Assembly (NCBI RefSeq): GCF_001548395.1
Contig: NZ_AP017367.1
Location: forward strand, 186,001-250,000
Origin: Leptolyngbya sp. O-77
GTDB taxonomy: Bacteria > Cyanobacteriota > Cyanobacteriia > Elainellales > Elainellaceae
DNA: 64,000 bases
Direction: 5' to 3'
Every line of letters starts with the position of its first letter. The stretch's first letter is position 1. The notes beneath the pieces are model-generated. The model did no database searches. It worked only from the letters and a program-made list of their open reading frames with translations, and had not been told where the DNA came from. Shown in pieces: positions 45,160 to 54,378 of the stretch. The position numbers and the translations under genes are program-made.

Positions 45160-45525
45160 TTAAACCCTACCCATGTCATGACTTTTTTCCGAACTCTTCT
45201 CAAGCCGATCGATCCTATCTTGGAGGGCGCTAACTTGCTCTCTTATATCACGGATTTGAGATATAGCCTCGCTCAGCAACTCATGCTGAGCCATCCCTTG
45301 GCGGTGAATTGTATTGATCTGATGTAAAAGCGTTGTTTGAAAATCTTGATTAAGCTTTTCCTGACGCTGCATCGCGTCTACTAAAAACACTGAAGAGCTT
45401 AATAGGGCAGTCTCATTTTCAGAGGCGGCAGAAGAAACCTGCTCAAACTGCTCAACCTTCGATTGAATCAGATCTAATTTGTTTAGAATTAGGTCTTTAA
45501 TCGTTTTTAGTCTACCAACTACCAT
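45160..45525 (-). CDS. Small coiled-coil protein in glycan operon
   Basis: 121 residues, almost wholly predicted coiled coil (e.g. IRDIREQVSALQDRIDRLEKSSEK), with no catalytic motif. A strong GGAGG stands before ATG 45525. It is placed between a GT2 and FkbM gene on the same strand, with 49- and 9-bp spacers. It may organise the glycan enzymes at the membrane, or serve as a detached coiled-coil domain like those fused to its neighbours. Confidence 0.72.
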   Translation of the reverse strand: MVVGRLKTIKDLILNKLDLIQSKVEQFEQVSSAASENETALLSSSVFLVDAMQRQEKLNQDFQTTLLHQINTIHRQGMAQHELLSEAISQIRDIREQVSALQDRIDRLEKSSEKSHDMGRV

Positions 45526-45574
45526 TGCTTCCTCCGTACCTCTAAGAACCCGTCAATTGAATCTGAACCTTGTA

Positions 45575-46453
45575 CTAAAACTGCTTTCTAAGCCGTCTTG
45601 GATTGATTTGGCAATAGTAAACCCAATTGTCTATTGGCAGGCATTCAAAGATTCTCGATTCAAACTCAGCATAGTTTCTCCAAGACTCATAAAATCTAGA
45701 AATGAGTGCCTGATTGCTAGAACCAAAGGTGTACTCTGCAAAATAGGCATACATTTTATCTTGGGGAATTGTGGAACCGTTATAACGCTGATGCAGTTTG
45801 GCAATCTCAGGAAGTCCTACAGTTTCCCAGCGGGACTTTGTTTTTTGATCAGGATAGTATCGAAAGAAGCCAAATGTCTCAGGTGCGGCATAAAATCGAG
45901 CATCATGCTCCAGAAACCTAAACCAAAGCTCATAATCCATCGCGAAATCGAACTCTTCGTTTATCCACTCGCCTGCTTTCCTAAAGATATCTCTTCCCCA
46001 AAAAACACACTCTTGAGGGATATAGTCTGTCCAAACTAGATACTCTTTTGAATACTCTCTGTAAGGATGAAAATTTGTTTGATAGCCATCTTCTGAAATG
46101 AACTTCCGACAACCATAAACAACATCTGCTTTGGTTTCCTGAAAGTATTTGATGACCGTAGAAACGACATTTTGATCTGCGTATACATCATCAGAATTCA
46201 GATAGGCTAGGATATCTCCCGTAGCCAATCTAAATCCCTTGTTTAAAGCATCGGACTGACCCCGATCTGGCTCAATGATTAGGTGATCAATAAAATCCCT
46301 GTAGTATTCCAGAATTTCAATGGTTCCATCGCTTGAGTTTCCATCAACCACGATGTACTCTATGTTGGGATAATTTTGGCATAGGACACTAAGCAGGGTC
46401 TTCTCAATAAATTTCCCTTGATTATACGAAGGGGTGATAATGCTAACCTTCAT
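45575..46453 (-). CDS. Family 2 glycosyltransferase
   Basis: 292 residues of the GT-A fold: KVSIITPSYNQGKFIEKTL, IEYIVVDGNSSDGT, RGQSDALNKGFRLATGDILAYLNSDD (DxD-type SDD) and AMDYELWFRFLEH. It transfers a sugar to a surface glycan. ATG 46453 is chosen; a longer frame from 46519 lacks family sequence. Fifth gene of the operon in transcription order after Gmd and the GT-FkbM fusion. Confidence 0.9.
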   Translation of the reverse strand: MKVSIITPSYNQGKFIEKTLLSVLCQNYPNIEYIVVDGNSSDGTIEILEYYRDFIDHLIIEPDRGQSDALNKGFRLATGDILAYLNSDDVYADQNVVSTVIKYFQETKADVVYGCRKFISEDGYQTNFHPYREYSKEYLVWTDYIPQECVFWGRDIFRKAGEWINEEFDFAMDYELWFRFLEHDARFYAAPETFGFFRYYPDQKTKSRWETVGLPEIAKLHQRYNGSTIPQDKMYAYFAEYTFGSSNQALISRFYESWRNYAEFESRIFECLPIDNWVYYCQINPRRLRKQF

Positions 46454-46525
46454 GTTAAGTCTTGACTCTGTAGGTTTTTGTAATCCTATTGCCGCCCCAA
46501 CTAAGTACACCTCAAGCAAGAGGAA

Positions 46526-48745
46526 TCAATACATAAAACGCTTCTTTAGGTCATCTAAATCTTGCTTCATCGCAAGCAACTCGTCGTGGACAGTCAGTGT
46601 ATATTTTGCTTGATAATCAACGTAATATCGATGCAGACGTTGGACTTCGTTGATGAGTTCGCCAAACATCTTGCTATAGATCATCTCGCCTTCGTAGTAA
46701 GAAGGTAAAGCAGGAGATGATTCGCCCAGGCGAAAGCCTTCATACTCAGAGCGGACTGAGGGTTTTATGAAGGATTTCTCGTCTAGAAGAATGTCGCTGG
46801 TTTCTGAAGAGAGCAGCCCTTCGCGAACGAAGACAATGTCTTTTTGGAGTAAGGCTCCATCAACGGGCGATCGCCATTCTCCAGCATCATCGTAGTAGCG
46901 AAATCCTAAATCCGAGATAATGCCTACCATTTCGGTAAGTGTTTTAGCATCTGAATCATACTGAACGAGAGATAGTTCCACGACCAGAACATCCACCTTA
47001 GACAAAAATTGGGTCGCCCCTTCCAGAACTAAATGTTCAGCGCATTGAACATCAATCTTTAGAACACCCCGTCCTTCAATCGACAGTTCCTCAGAGACTT
47101 GATCGAGAGTTTTGACTTCGACTTCAACAGACTCGTAAGAGCGAAAGTCAGCAGGCTTTAGTAAAGAACTACCATAGAGATCTTGAGATACTTGCAGGTG
47201 TGTTTTTCCAGACTGATTGGAAATTGCTGCTTCTACTAAATCATGATGTCTTAATGATCCAGCGAACTGACGCAATAAGTTAGCATCATGTTTTGCCAAC
47301 AGTGGATCAATGAGGACGTAGCGAACGCTGGGATATAGCTTACTGATGGTAAATGACCAAACACCAACAGAACAGCCTACGTCAATGACAAAATTAGGTT
47401 CATACCCTCGCCGCTTTAGCCGACGAAATGAATTGAATGACGGAACAAACTCCGGAAACAAATCTCGTGGGGTCGGTGGTTCAATGAAATAAAGCAGGTC
47501 GCTAGGGCGATGCGGGCAGAGTTCCTCGAATCTAAAGTCGATTGGCTGTCCTGCTTCTAGAGATTTCCACAACCAGGTGTCAAATTTCTTATCTGAAAAT
47601 ACGTCAGCTAACATAGCAGCCCGCTGCCGCATTTCACGCTGATTGTCGGGAGCAGTAACGTACTCCACAGCTTGATTGAAGCTAGCAGGATCATAATCTG
47701 AAACTACTCCTACACCGAAGCGCTCAATGAACTTGGCGGCTGCGGTTTTTGGGCTGCCTACCACAATCATTGGGATATTTGTGGTGGCCAGTAGGTAAGG
47801 AATGCGACTGGGCAGGCTGAGATACCCAACGGGAAGATGCTCATCTTCTTGATCGAGCGTGCTGGAGGGAATCACGGCATAGGGGTATTGCCGCAGCTTT
47901 TGCACAAATTCAAACTCATCTTCAATGAAGTTTTGCTCACGAAGAATGCCTTGTTGCAGAAAAGCGTGTTTATCAGCAAGCCATTCAAAATCTTGAAGCT
48001 GTCCGCTGCGGAACCAATCAATGTGATGCGGGAAACCAGTCAGAAGCTTTTGCAGATTATTGAACCATCGTTCGTTCCAGACGTTCCCAATTAGTACGCC
48101 CGTCTTGTCATTGCTTTTGTCATCGGCGGCGGGCTTGAAGTAGTTCTGAATTAGATCACTAGGTACAACGGGTGGAACGAACCAAAACTTTAGGCGATAG
48201 CGCTGTTCGTAAGCATCTCTCATTTCAGGAGAAACGGCTAAACGAAGTGAGGACTTTTCTAATAACTCGCGCATCAAGCCATCTGGAATATTCTTAACGT
48301 ATATGTTCTGATCGTCCAGAATGTAAGTGCAAAGTTGGACGTTGAATATTTCCTTAAGGGCGATCGCCGTAATCAGGTCATCCTTGAAGAAGGGGATGCA
48401 AAGAATTCGACGAATGGTTACGTCCTCTAGTTGCTTCAGTAGCTTCTTAAAAGACTCTGGTCGAGAACAGCCTCGATGAGAAATTGACAAGCTGAGATCC
48501 CCAAACTGATGATCGCCAGCGTAGGTATCCGCAGAGCGAATTGAGATTGTATTCGCCCCTGTGCCAAAGATTCGCTTTACGAGAAGGCCTGTGCCGTGTC
48601 GAGTATTGATCTCGTTTGGTGTGATAACAACATCCGCTTTTGTCAGCGTTTTGCCCTTAGGAAATGCAGAGTAACCAGTTAGTAAAGTCTCTAGGCGTCG
48701 GCGAAGTTTAGCCTGTTTTGCTGGAAAATTAACCTTCTTCTGCAT
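46526..48745 (-). CDS. GT-B-like glycosyltransferase fused to FkbM methyltransferase
   Basis: 739 residues. The first ~400 resemble a GT-B glycosyltransferase (GTGLLVKRIFG, VLIGNVWNERWF, YAVIPSSTLDQ, 'GVGVVSDYDPASFNQAVEYV', the last like the nucleotide-sugar site). Residues about 440-640 are an FkbM methyltransferase (FVIDVGCSVGVWSFTIS, YVLIDP, GVLKIDVQCAEHLVLEGA). The C-terminal 60 end in a coiled coil (YTLTVHDELLAMKQDLDDLKKRF). The fusion implies that a sugar is added and then O-methylated by one protein. Spacers of 72 bp on each side. Confidence 0.82.
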   Translation of the reverse strand: MQKKVNFPAKQAKLRRRLETLLTGYSAFPKGKTLTKADVVITPNEINTRHGTGLLVKRIFGTGANTISIRSADTYAGDHQFGDLSLSISHRGCSRPESFKKLLKQLEDVTIRRILCIPFFKDDLITAIALKEIFNVQLCTYILDDQNIYVKNIPDGLMRELLEKSSLRLAVSPEMRDAYEQRYRLKFWFVPPVVPSDLIQNYFKPAADDKSNDKTGVLIGNVWNERWFNNLQKLLTGFPHHIDWFRSGQLQDFEWLADKHAFLQQGILREQNFIEDEFEFVQKLRQYPYAVIPSSTLDQEDEHLPVGYLSLPSRIPYLLATTNIPMIVVGSPKTAAAKFIERFGVGVVSDYDPASFNQAVEYVTAPDNQREMRQRAAMLADVFSDKKFDTWLWKSLEAGQPIDFRFEELCPHRPSDLLYFIEPPTPRDLFPEFVPSFNSFRRLKRRGYEPNFVIDVGCSVGVWSFTISKLYPSVRYVLIDPLLAKHDANLLRQFAGSLRHHDLVEAAISNQSGKTHLQVSQDLYGSSLLKPADFRSYESVEVEVKTLDQVSEELSIEGRGVLKIDVQCAEHLVLEGATQFLSKVDVLVVELSLVQYDSDAKTLTEMVGIISDLGFRYYDDAGEWRSPVDGALLQKDIVFVREGLLSSETSDILLDEKSFIKPSVRSEYEGFRLGESSPALPSYYEGEMIYSKMFGELINEVQRLHRYYVDYQAKYTLTVHDELLAMKQDLDDLKKRFMY

Positions 48746-48817
48746 CTCAAACTACCGCCTTACGGAATCCTAAATCTGCGATCGCCCAAGATTTGCTTTG
48801 ATTCGCTCCGTCCTAGC

Positions 48818-49789
48818 TTACGCATCTGGACTAGTATCGCACAGAATGGCATCAACCATGCCCCGCGCTACGTCTTTCATCTTTTTCTGGGCCCGCCAGC
48901 CTAGCTTTTCATGCGCTTTTTGGGGACTGCCTCGGTTGACGGCAATTTCAGACGGTCGAAACAGGGACTTGTCTACCTCAACATAGGCTGTCCAATCTAA
49001 CCCCACATAGGAAAAAACTTCGGTCACGAAATCTTCCAGACAATGGGTTTCGCCTGTGGCAATCACATAGTCTTCGGGCTGTGGAGCCTGCAACATGAGA
49101 TACATTGCTTCGACATACTCTGCTGCCCATCCCCAGTCCCGCCGAATTGAGATATCGCCCAGGTACAGTCGCTCTGCGCGACCTTTTGAGATTTCGATCG
49201 CAGTGGTCACTACCTTTTGAGTGACGAAGCGTCTGGGACGGAGCGGAGATTCGTGATTGAACAAAATGCCAGAGCAAGCGAAGAGGTTGTAGGCTTCCCG
49301 ATAGTTGGCAACCTGCCAGTGGGCAGCGGCCTTGGCAACGGCGTAGGGACTGCGTGGAGAAAAGGCAGTGGTTTCATCGGCTGTGCGATCGCCCGTGTTG
49401 CCAAAGCATTCACTAGAGCCAGCGTTGTAGAACTTGATGGGCGCATTGACAAAGCGAATCGCCTCTAGCAGATTGAGCGTGCCCAGCGTGATGCTTTCCA
49501 TCGTTTCTACGGGCTGCTCAAACGACAGCCCAACCGAGGTCTGCCCAGCCAGGTTATAGATTTCGTCGGGTTTGACCCGATGAATCACTTGCAGGACGCT
49601 GCGGAAGTCATTAAGCGCCATTGAGTGCAGCACCAGGCGATCGCGGATGCCCAGCCGATCCAAGTTTTTAAACAACGAAACCTGGGCATCGCGGGAGGTT
49701 CCATGAACCTCATAACCCTTTTCGAGCAAAAACCTCGCCAGGTATGCTCCGTCTTGCCCCGAAATGCCGCAAATCAGCGCCGTTTTCAT
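48818..49789 (-). CDS. gmd: GDP-mannose 4,6-dehydratase-like epimerase/dehydratase
   Basis: 323 residues, extended SDR. Cofactor motif CGISGQDGAYLARFLLEKGYEVHGTSRD; Ser-rich active-site SSECFG; YAVAK with Tyr/Lys; FNHESPLRPRRFVTQKV is characteristic of GDP-mannose dehydratases. Product would be GDP-4-keto-6-deoxymannose, precursor of fucose, rhamnose or perosamine. No reductase or epimerase partner is in the window. ATG 49789; its start lies 5 bp after the upstream coiled-coil stop. Confidence 0.88.
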   Translation of the reverse strand: MKTALICGISGQDGAYLARFLLEKGYEVHGTSRDAQVSLFKNLDRLGIRDRLVLHSMALNDFRSVLQVIHRVKPDEIYNLAGQTSVGLSFEQPVETMESITLGTLNLLEAIRFVNAPIKFYNAGSSECFGNTGDRTADETTAFSPRSPYAVAKAAAHWQVANYREAYNLFACSGILFNHESPLRPRRFVTQKVVTTAIEISKGRAERLYLGDISIRRDWGWAAEYVEAMYLMLQAPQPEDYVIATGETHCLEDFVTEVFSYVGLDWTAYVEVDKSLFRPSEIAVNRGSPQKAHEKLGWRAQKKMKDVARGMVDAILCDTSPDA

Positions 49790-49794
49790 ATCCG

Positions 49795-50301
49795 CTATGA
49801 ATTCAAACGCAATCGGTTTTTCAAAGAAACCCATGCTGTGCGGAGCTTCCAAAACTTGCTGCTTTGCATAGCTTCGACCTGTTGCTGCAAGTTGCTGATC
49901 TTGAGCTTCGCTTTTTGTAGGCGATCGCCCAGCCTCTTCTTATCCCCCTTAAGCTGCTCAATCCGCGATTGCTGCTGTTCTGCTTGCGATCGCAGTTGGA
50001 GAGCTTGCACTTCTAAAGTCTTGGCATAAGACTGAATCTGTTCTAAGTCCAAGTGTATGTCTTGGAGTTGAACTTGCTGCTGTTGAAGTAGTTCTTCTAG
50101 ACTTTGGAGTTTTTTTTGTTGATGCTGAGCTTGTTCCTGCTCTTGCTGTCGGAATTGCTCTTGCTGACGGAGCAATCTTTGATATTCATAATTTAGTATT
50201 GAGAATCGCTCACGCGATACAGCAACAGAACAATCACGCGCCTCAATTATTTTCCAGAGACTGCTAATATGTGAAGATTTTACGTCTAGCTCATTATTCA
50301 T
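49795..50301 (-). CDS. Gln-rich coiled-coil protein with SSKFWKL C-terminal tag
   Basis: 168 residues. A long Gln/Glu/Leu coiled coil (RLLRQQEQFRQQEQEQAQHQ...) ends in MQSSKFWKLRTAWVSLKNRL. The same SSKFWKL occurs at the end of the sulfotransferase encoded upstream. The basic, Trp-rich tail could form an amphipathic membrane helix. No enzyme domain. The gene start overlaps the preceding sulfotransferase stop by 8 bp, so translation is probably coupled. Confidence 0.75.
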   Translation of the reverse strand: MNNELDVKSSHISSLWKIIEARDCSVAVSRERFSILNYEYQRLLRQQEQFRQQEQEQAQHQQKKLQSLEELLQQQQVQLQDIHLDLEQIQSYAKTLEVQALQLRSQAEQQQSRIEQLKGDKKRLGDRLQKAKLKISNLQQQVEAMQSSKFWKLRTAWVSLKNRLRLNS

Positions 50302-51085
50302 AGCCCAATAGCCTATTTGCTTCTCTACAATGCTCGTCCTGATGAGCATTGATATAGTATTCAGAATTAACGTGACTTTTCAGGCGCGTAATAACATCTA
50401 GCTTAAATCCTCTAGACTCAATAACAGGTTGGCTGTCACCTGTACATTGATTAAAGTGCTTAAATTTATGTAAAAAACTTGCATCATACTGAATCTCTAG
50501 ATACTCACACAACTCTTTAATTTGAGCTTCTGGCTCATCACAAATATCTTCATAATGAAAAATTCGATATCTGCTAACAGATTTTGCATAATGTAGATAA
50601 CGTTTACCAAAATCTTCAGCGCTCAAGAATCGGAAATTTTCTGGTGTTCTCTCTGCGAAGGATTTGATAATGGACGCATAAACATCCTCCGCCCTCCTAC
50701 TGATTACAGCAGAGCAATATGTAAGCTCACCGCGCAACAAGTAGACTTCTTGCTCTAAAACATAGCTAGGAGTGAGAAAATCCTGAACAAGTAGATCTCC
50801 TAAAAAATTGACGGCTGACCAATCTCGAACAATAAGGTTTAGCTGGCGTTCATGAGTTTTTTGAGCCAAGTATCTAATCTTTTGAATGTATGTCTGCATC
50901 TTTAGAACATTGACTTCTTCACCTGAAATCAATTTCCACCATTCATGAGCCTGTTGTTCAGGAGGAATCACAGAAGCGTGAGGATTAACTTCAGACAAGA
51001 CTAAATTTCCAGGAATGCAGCCAATGCACCGATTAACCAAGGTTCCTCCGGAGCGGGCAAAAGCGTAGAATACTGCAAGCTTCAT
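50294..51085 (-). CDS. Sulfotransferase family protein
   Basis: 263 residues. The 5'-phosphosulfate-binding loop is FARSGGTLVNRCIGC near the N-terminus, and a 3'-phosphate-binding region is 'AVISRRAEDVYASIIK'. Sequence 'YRIFHYEDICDEPEAQIKELCEYLEI' matches the bacterial sulfotransferase pattern. It would transfer sulfate from PAPS to a glycan or lipid. Its ATG overlaps the upstream sulfotransferase stop in an ATGA, implying translational coupling. Confidence 0.85.
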   Translation of the reverse strand: MKLAVFYAFARSGGTLVNRCIGCIPGNLVLSEVNPHASVIPPEQQAHEWWKLISGEEVNVLKMQTYIQKIRYLAQKTHERQLNLIVRDWSAVNFLGDLLVQDFLTPSYVLEQEVYLLRGELTYCSAVISRRAEDVYASIIKSFAERTPENFRFLSAEDFGKRYLHYAKSVSRYRIFHYEDICDEPEAQIKELCEYLEIQYDASFLHKFKHFNQCTGDSQPVIESRGFKLDVITRLKSHVNSEYYINAHQDEHCREANRLLGYE

Positions 51086-52272
51086 AGAAATATCCCAAAA
51101 CGTCTGGTTGTCACGCCCAACCAAAATTGCTTGAGTTTCCAGAACTTACTGCTTTCCATCTGCCTGATCCTGTTTTCTAGAATCTTAAGGCTTCGCGCAG
51201 TCTCCCGCAACTTTTGCGCCTGATCCGAAACTCTAGATTTCAATCTCTTAACCGTGGAAGATTTCCTCTTGATAACTGATTTTGCAACAACCAGTTCTGT
51301 CTGTGTATGCAAAAGTTCTTGTTTGACTCCTTCAAGATGAGCCTGCTTAAGAGAAATTTCGCGGTTTGCGGAAGACAACTCATGCTTCATGGAAGATAGT
51401 TCACTCTCGATCGAAATAAGCCTCGTTTCAGTAGTATGCAAATCCGAGTAGAGTTCAGACGACAGTTGCTGGTAGAAATGTAAGTTTTGTCGAGTCAGCT
51501 CATGCTTCGACTTGTATCCTAATTTTTCTGACAAATCTCCTGCAAAATTCTGAAATTCCTCTAGAATTTCATCATCCAAAAAATTGATCCAGTCTCCTTC
51601 TATTCCTTTTCTGAGATGTGCTTGAAGATCTTGAAGTCCTTTTTTTCGGCCTGTGAGATGCTCAAACTCATATTCTTCTAAGACTTCTCTTAAAATATTT
51701 TCAGGTACATCTATTCCAAATCCTCTGAAAAGATCCATGAAGACATTAACATTATTACTTGATGTCAAGTCTTCATATTTAATAAGGATAATATCCTTGT
51801 CTTCTGATGATGCATTAATCCACGAGTGTATAGACTCAAACAAATCAAAACTAGCCAACAAGCGAATGCTCTGCTTTAATCCTTCTTTCTCGGACTTTGA
51901 GTTGAGTAATTCCCTAACTAATGATACGTCATCTACAATTGGCTGATGAGAATATCTCATAGAGAAGTACCAAGAAACAAGCATATCTCTTGGATCTCTG
52001 GTCACGAAGAAGGCAAAAGCCTGAGACGATGACATTGACCGCGCTCTACAAAAGCTGCTGTAATCTGCATAGAGAGGCGTAATAACTGTGTTGTCTGGAA
52101 ATGGCTCATCAAAAACTTTTTCGGATGGTTTTTGAACTCCGTACTTGGCAAGCGCTTTTTCTTCGTAATAGTACGGCTTCAAACCTGAAAACTCTTGTAC
52201 CCTAGGGTCTGAAAAGATAGCACGAACCCATTGGCTGGCAGTTTTATGGGTACAACAATGAAAAACATTCAT
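51082..52272 (-). CDS. Sulfotransferase with C-terminal coiled coil and SSKFWKL tag
   Basis: 396 residues. The sulfotransferase domain (1-240) has the PAPS loop CTHKTASQWV and FFVTRDPRDMLVSWYFS, a textbook 3'-phosphate motif. A ~130-residue coiled coil follows, then IRQMESSKFWKLKQFWLGV. GAGGAG precedes ATG 52272, deciding against a longer frame to 52377. It is the first gene of the operon; 303 bp of unassigned sequence (52273-52575) separates it from the GT2 upstream. A/T-rich codon use contrasts with the flanks. Confidence 0.9.
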   Translation of the reverse strand: MNVFHCCTHKTASQWVRAIFSDPRVQEFSGLKPYYYEEKALAKYGVQKPSEKVFDEPFPDNTVITPLYADYSSFCRARSMSSSQAFAFFVTRDPRDMLVSWYFSMRYSHQPIVDDVSLVRELLNSKSEKEGLKQSIRLLASFDLFESIHSWINASSEDKDIILIKYEDLTSSNNVNVFMDLFRGFGIDVPENILREVLEEYEFEHLTGRKKGLQDLQAHLRKGIEGDWINFLDDEILEEFQNFAGDLSEKLGYKSKHELTRQNLHFYQQLSSELYSDLHTTETRLISIESELSSMKHELSSANREISLKQAHLEGVKQELLHTQTELVVAKSVIKRKSSTVKRLKSRVSDQAQKLRETARSLKILENRIRQMESSKFWKLKQFWLGVTTRRFGIFL

Positions 52273-52575
52273 GTTTCGACTCCTCAATCTGGCATCGCGC
52301 CAGGGCGCGCCTACCACAAAACCTGTGCCCACTGGCAAAGGCGCGATCGCCTCTTTGTCTAGTACTTCACGATACATACTATAGATTTGTAGGCTACCAG
52401 ATTGCAGAATGCTTTTACGAAATTAAATTTAATGCCCACTGCTGTGGGTCATGCTGTGGGAGCGATTGCAATCGAGCGATCGCCCTCTAGTCTCCCGATT
52501 TTACTAAAAAAACTCCGTGCTTTATAGGCGACGCGCAAAAAAATCAGCTCTTTTAGCTATCTTTAGAGCCGCATC

Positions 52576-53265
52576 TCAGGCAAACAGGTTGTATTTCAGA
52601 ATGCAGTAAATGGCGCGGAAGCCGTCTTTCCAGCCGATTTTTTTGCCTTCTTTGTAGGTGCGCCCGTAATAGGAAATGCCCACTTCGTAGATGCGGCAGC
52701 CTGCTTTGGCGACTTTGGCGGTGATTTCTGGCTCAAAGCCAAAGCGGTTTTCCTGAATGCGGATGGACTGGATCACCTCGCGGCGAAAGGCTTTGTAGCA
52801 AGTTTCCATGTCGCTGAGGTTGATATTCGTCATCATGTTCGACAGCAGCGTGAGGAACTTGTTGCCCACCATGTGCCAAAAGTAGACCACGCGGTGGGGT
52901 CGTCCACCCATAAAGCGAGAGCCAAACACCACATCCGCTTTGTCATTCAGGATTGGCTCGATCAAGAGCGGAAACTCTTGCGGGTCGTATTCCAGGTCAG
53001 CATCTTGCACCACCACGATATCGCCCGTTGCCGCCGCAAACCCGGTTCGCAGGGCGGCTCCCTTGCCGCGATTTTTGGGGTGATATAGCACCTGGTCTAC
53101 GAGCGGCTCGATTTGAGATTGCAGCAAGTCTCGCGTGCCGTCAGTTGAGCAATCATCCACAATGATGATTTCGAGATCTTGGATGGGCGATCGCCTCACT
53201 GCCGCCACCACCTGCCCGATGGTTCCCAACTCGTTATAGCAGGGTATAACAACCGACAGCTTCAC
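52576..53265 (-). CDS. Polyprenol-phosphate mannosyltransferase-like GT2
   Basis: 229 residues resembling dolichyl/polyprenyl-phosphate hexosyltransferases. It has KLSVVIPCYNELGTIGQVV, IIIVDDCSTDGT, VVQDADLEYDPQEFP (DxD), VVFGSRFMGG and 'SDMETCYKAFRREV'. It would load mannose or glucose from a nucleotide sugar onto a lipid carrier for use on the outer side. It has no C-terminal GtrA-like membrane domain. The start is GTG 53265. It reads in the same direction as the glycan operon, with HIP1-rich, G+C-rich codon use unlike it. Confidence 0.9.
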   Translation of the reverse strand: MKLSVVIPCYNELGTIGQVVAAVRRSPIQDLEIIIVDDCSTDGTRDLLQSQIEPLVDQVLYHPKNRGKGAALRTGFAAATGDIVVVQDADLEYDPQEFPLLIEPILNDKADVVFGSRFMGGRPHRVVYFWHMVGNKFLTLLSNMMTNINLSDMETCYKAFRREVIQSIRIQENRFGFEPEITAKVAKAGCRIYEVGISYYGRTYKEGKKIGWKDGFRAIYCILKYNLFA

Positions 53266-53395
53266 GTTGTTTGCCCTCCTTTCCCTGCTAACCCAACTCT
53301 GATGATCATTCGCAATTTGCTATCTGAATATAAGTACCACAAAAGCGGGGGCTTCTGCTGCGGGGTTGAGAATTGCTGGAGAATTGCCGTGGAGA

Positions 53396-53471
53396 TTTTA
53401 GCGATTTTGGGTTTTAGATTGCCGATTTTGGATTTTGAGCCGAAGCTTTGTCAGACTTCTTGCGATTCTAT
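53396..53471. repeat. ATTTTGGATT-type intergenic repeat, copy C
   Basis: TTTAGCGATTTTGGGTTTTAG, CCGATTTTGGATTTT and TGTCAGACTTCTTGCGATT appear in the same order as in copy A at 21658. Lies in the 233-bp gap upstream of the mannosyltransferase-like gene. Confidence 0.65.
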
Positions 53472-53498
53472 GGATGGCGCTAGCTCAATGAATAACGA

Positions 53499-54278
53499 TT
53501 ATTCCCGCGATCCAGGTTCCGATGAGATCAGCGTTTGCAGCCAGCGCTGGTCTTCCTCTCGCAGCGGCGGCACTGGGGGCTGATCATAGGCGATCGCCAG
53601 CGCTAGCGCAGCTTCTGTATAAACCTGATTCAAAATCGCCTCCAGATCCACGACTGGCTCTTCGTCGCTCGGTTTCAGCGGAACTAGGAATCGGGGAATC
53701 CGATCTCGCAGATTAAACGCATACAGAGATGCCGCAGGCCGCTCGTCCGCCCGACTCACCAAGATTCGACAGTCCGATGGCACGCCCCCCAACATTGGCT
53801 TTGGCTCTCCTGTCCGCAGCAGATCGATCTCAACCAGGTTGGCGCTGCTGCTCAGCAGGGCTTGACGCTTGCGGTCATATTGAGTCTGTCCTTCGCCCGG
53901 TTGCTTGTTCTTGGGCGACAGCACTTCCACCACAGTCACAACCGTTCCCGTACCCACTTCCCGAATTTCCAGAAACCGCTCCGTCACCTCTTCCAGCATC
54001 GGCACGGCAACCTGAATTGGCTCGCTGGCTGGCACAGCGGTTTGTATGTGCGTCACACTTGGTGAAGCTGGTTCTGCTCGACGAGTGGCGATCGCCACAT
54101 CGGGAATGCCCACCAGAAGTGCATCCTGATAAACTCGCTTTTCCACCGCTGCTCGATATTTCGGCGTAATGATCCCATTCAAAAACCGCGCCAACCCCCC
54201 AATCAGCCCAAAGTGAACCTCTGTCCACAGGTCTGGGTTTTCCAAGTAGGGATTCATGCCGGGGAAATGGGGCAGCAT
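53499..54278 (-). CDS. DUF4058 family protein
   Basis: 259 residues beginning FPGMNPYLENPDLWTEVHFGLIGGLARFLN, the DUF4058 opening. The core VVTVVEVLSPKNKQPGEGQTQYDRKRQALLSS has the E...K arrangement of a PD-(D/E)XK-like fold, as noted for Uma2-type relatives. The family is common in multiple copies in cyanobacteria; its function is unknown. ATG 54278. Confidence 0.86.
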   Translation of the reverse strand: MLPHFPGMNPYLENPDLWTEVHFGLIGGLARFLNGIITPKYRAAVEKRVYQDALLVGIPDVAIATRRAEPASPSVTHIQTAVPASEPIQVAVPMLEEVTERFLEIREVGTGTVVTVVEVLSPKNKQPGEGQTQYDRKRQALLSSSANLVEIDLLRTGEPKPMLGGVPSDCRILVSRADERPAASLYAFNLRDRIPRFLVPLKPSDEEPVVDLEAILNQVYTEAALALAIAYDQPPVPPLREEDQRWLQTLISSEPGSRE

Positions 54279-54378
54279 GAGAGGGGTTAGGGGTTAGGAA
54301 TTGGGGGTTTAGGGGTGCTGATCAGCGCCTCTTCCTTAAATCTTAAGTGGCTTCAGTTTAGCAAGGGCGACTCAAAGA

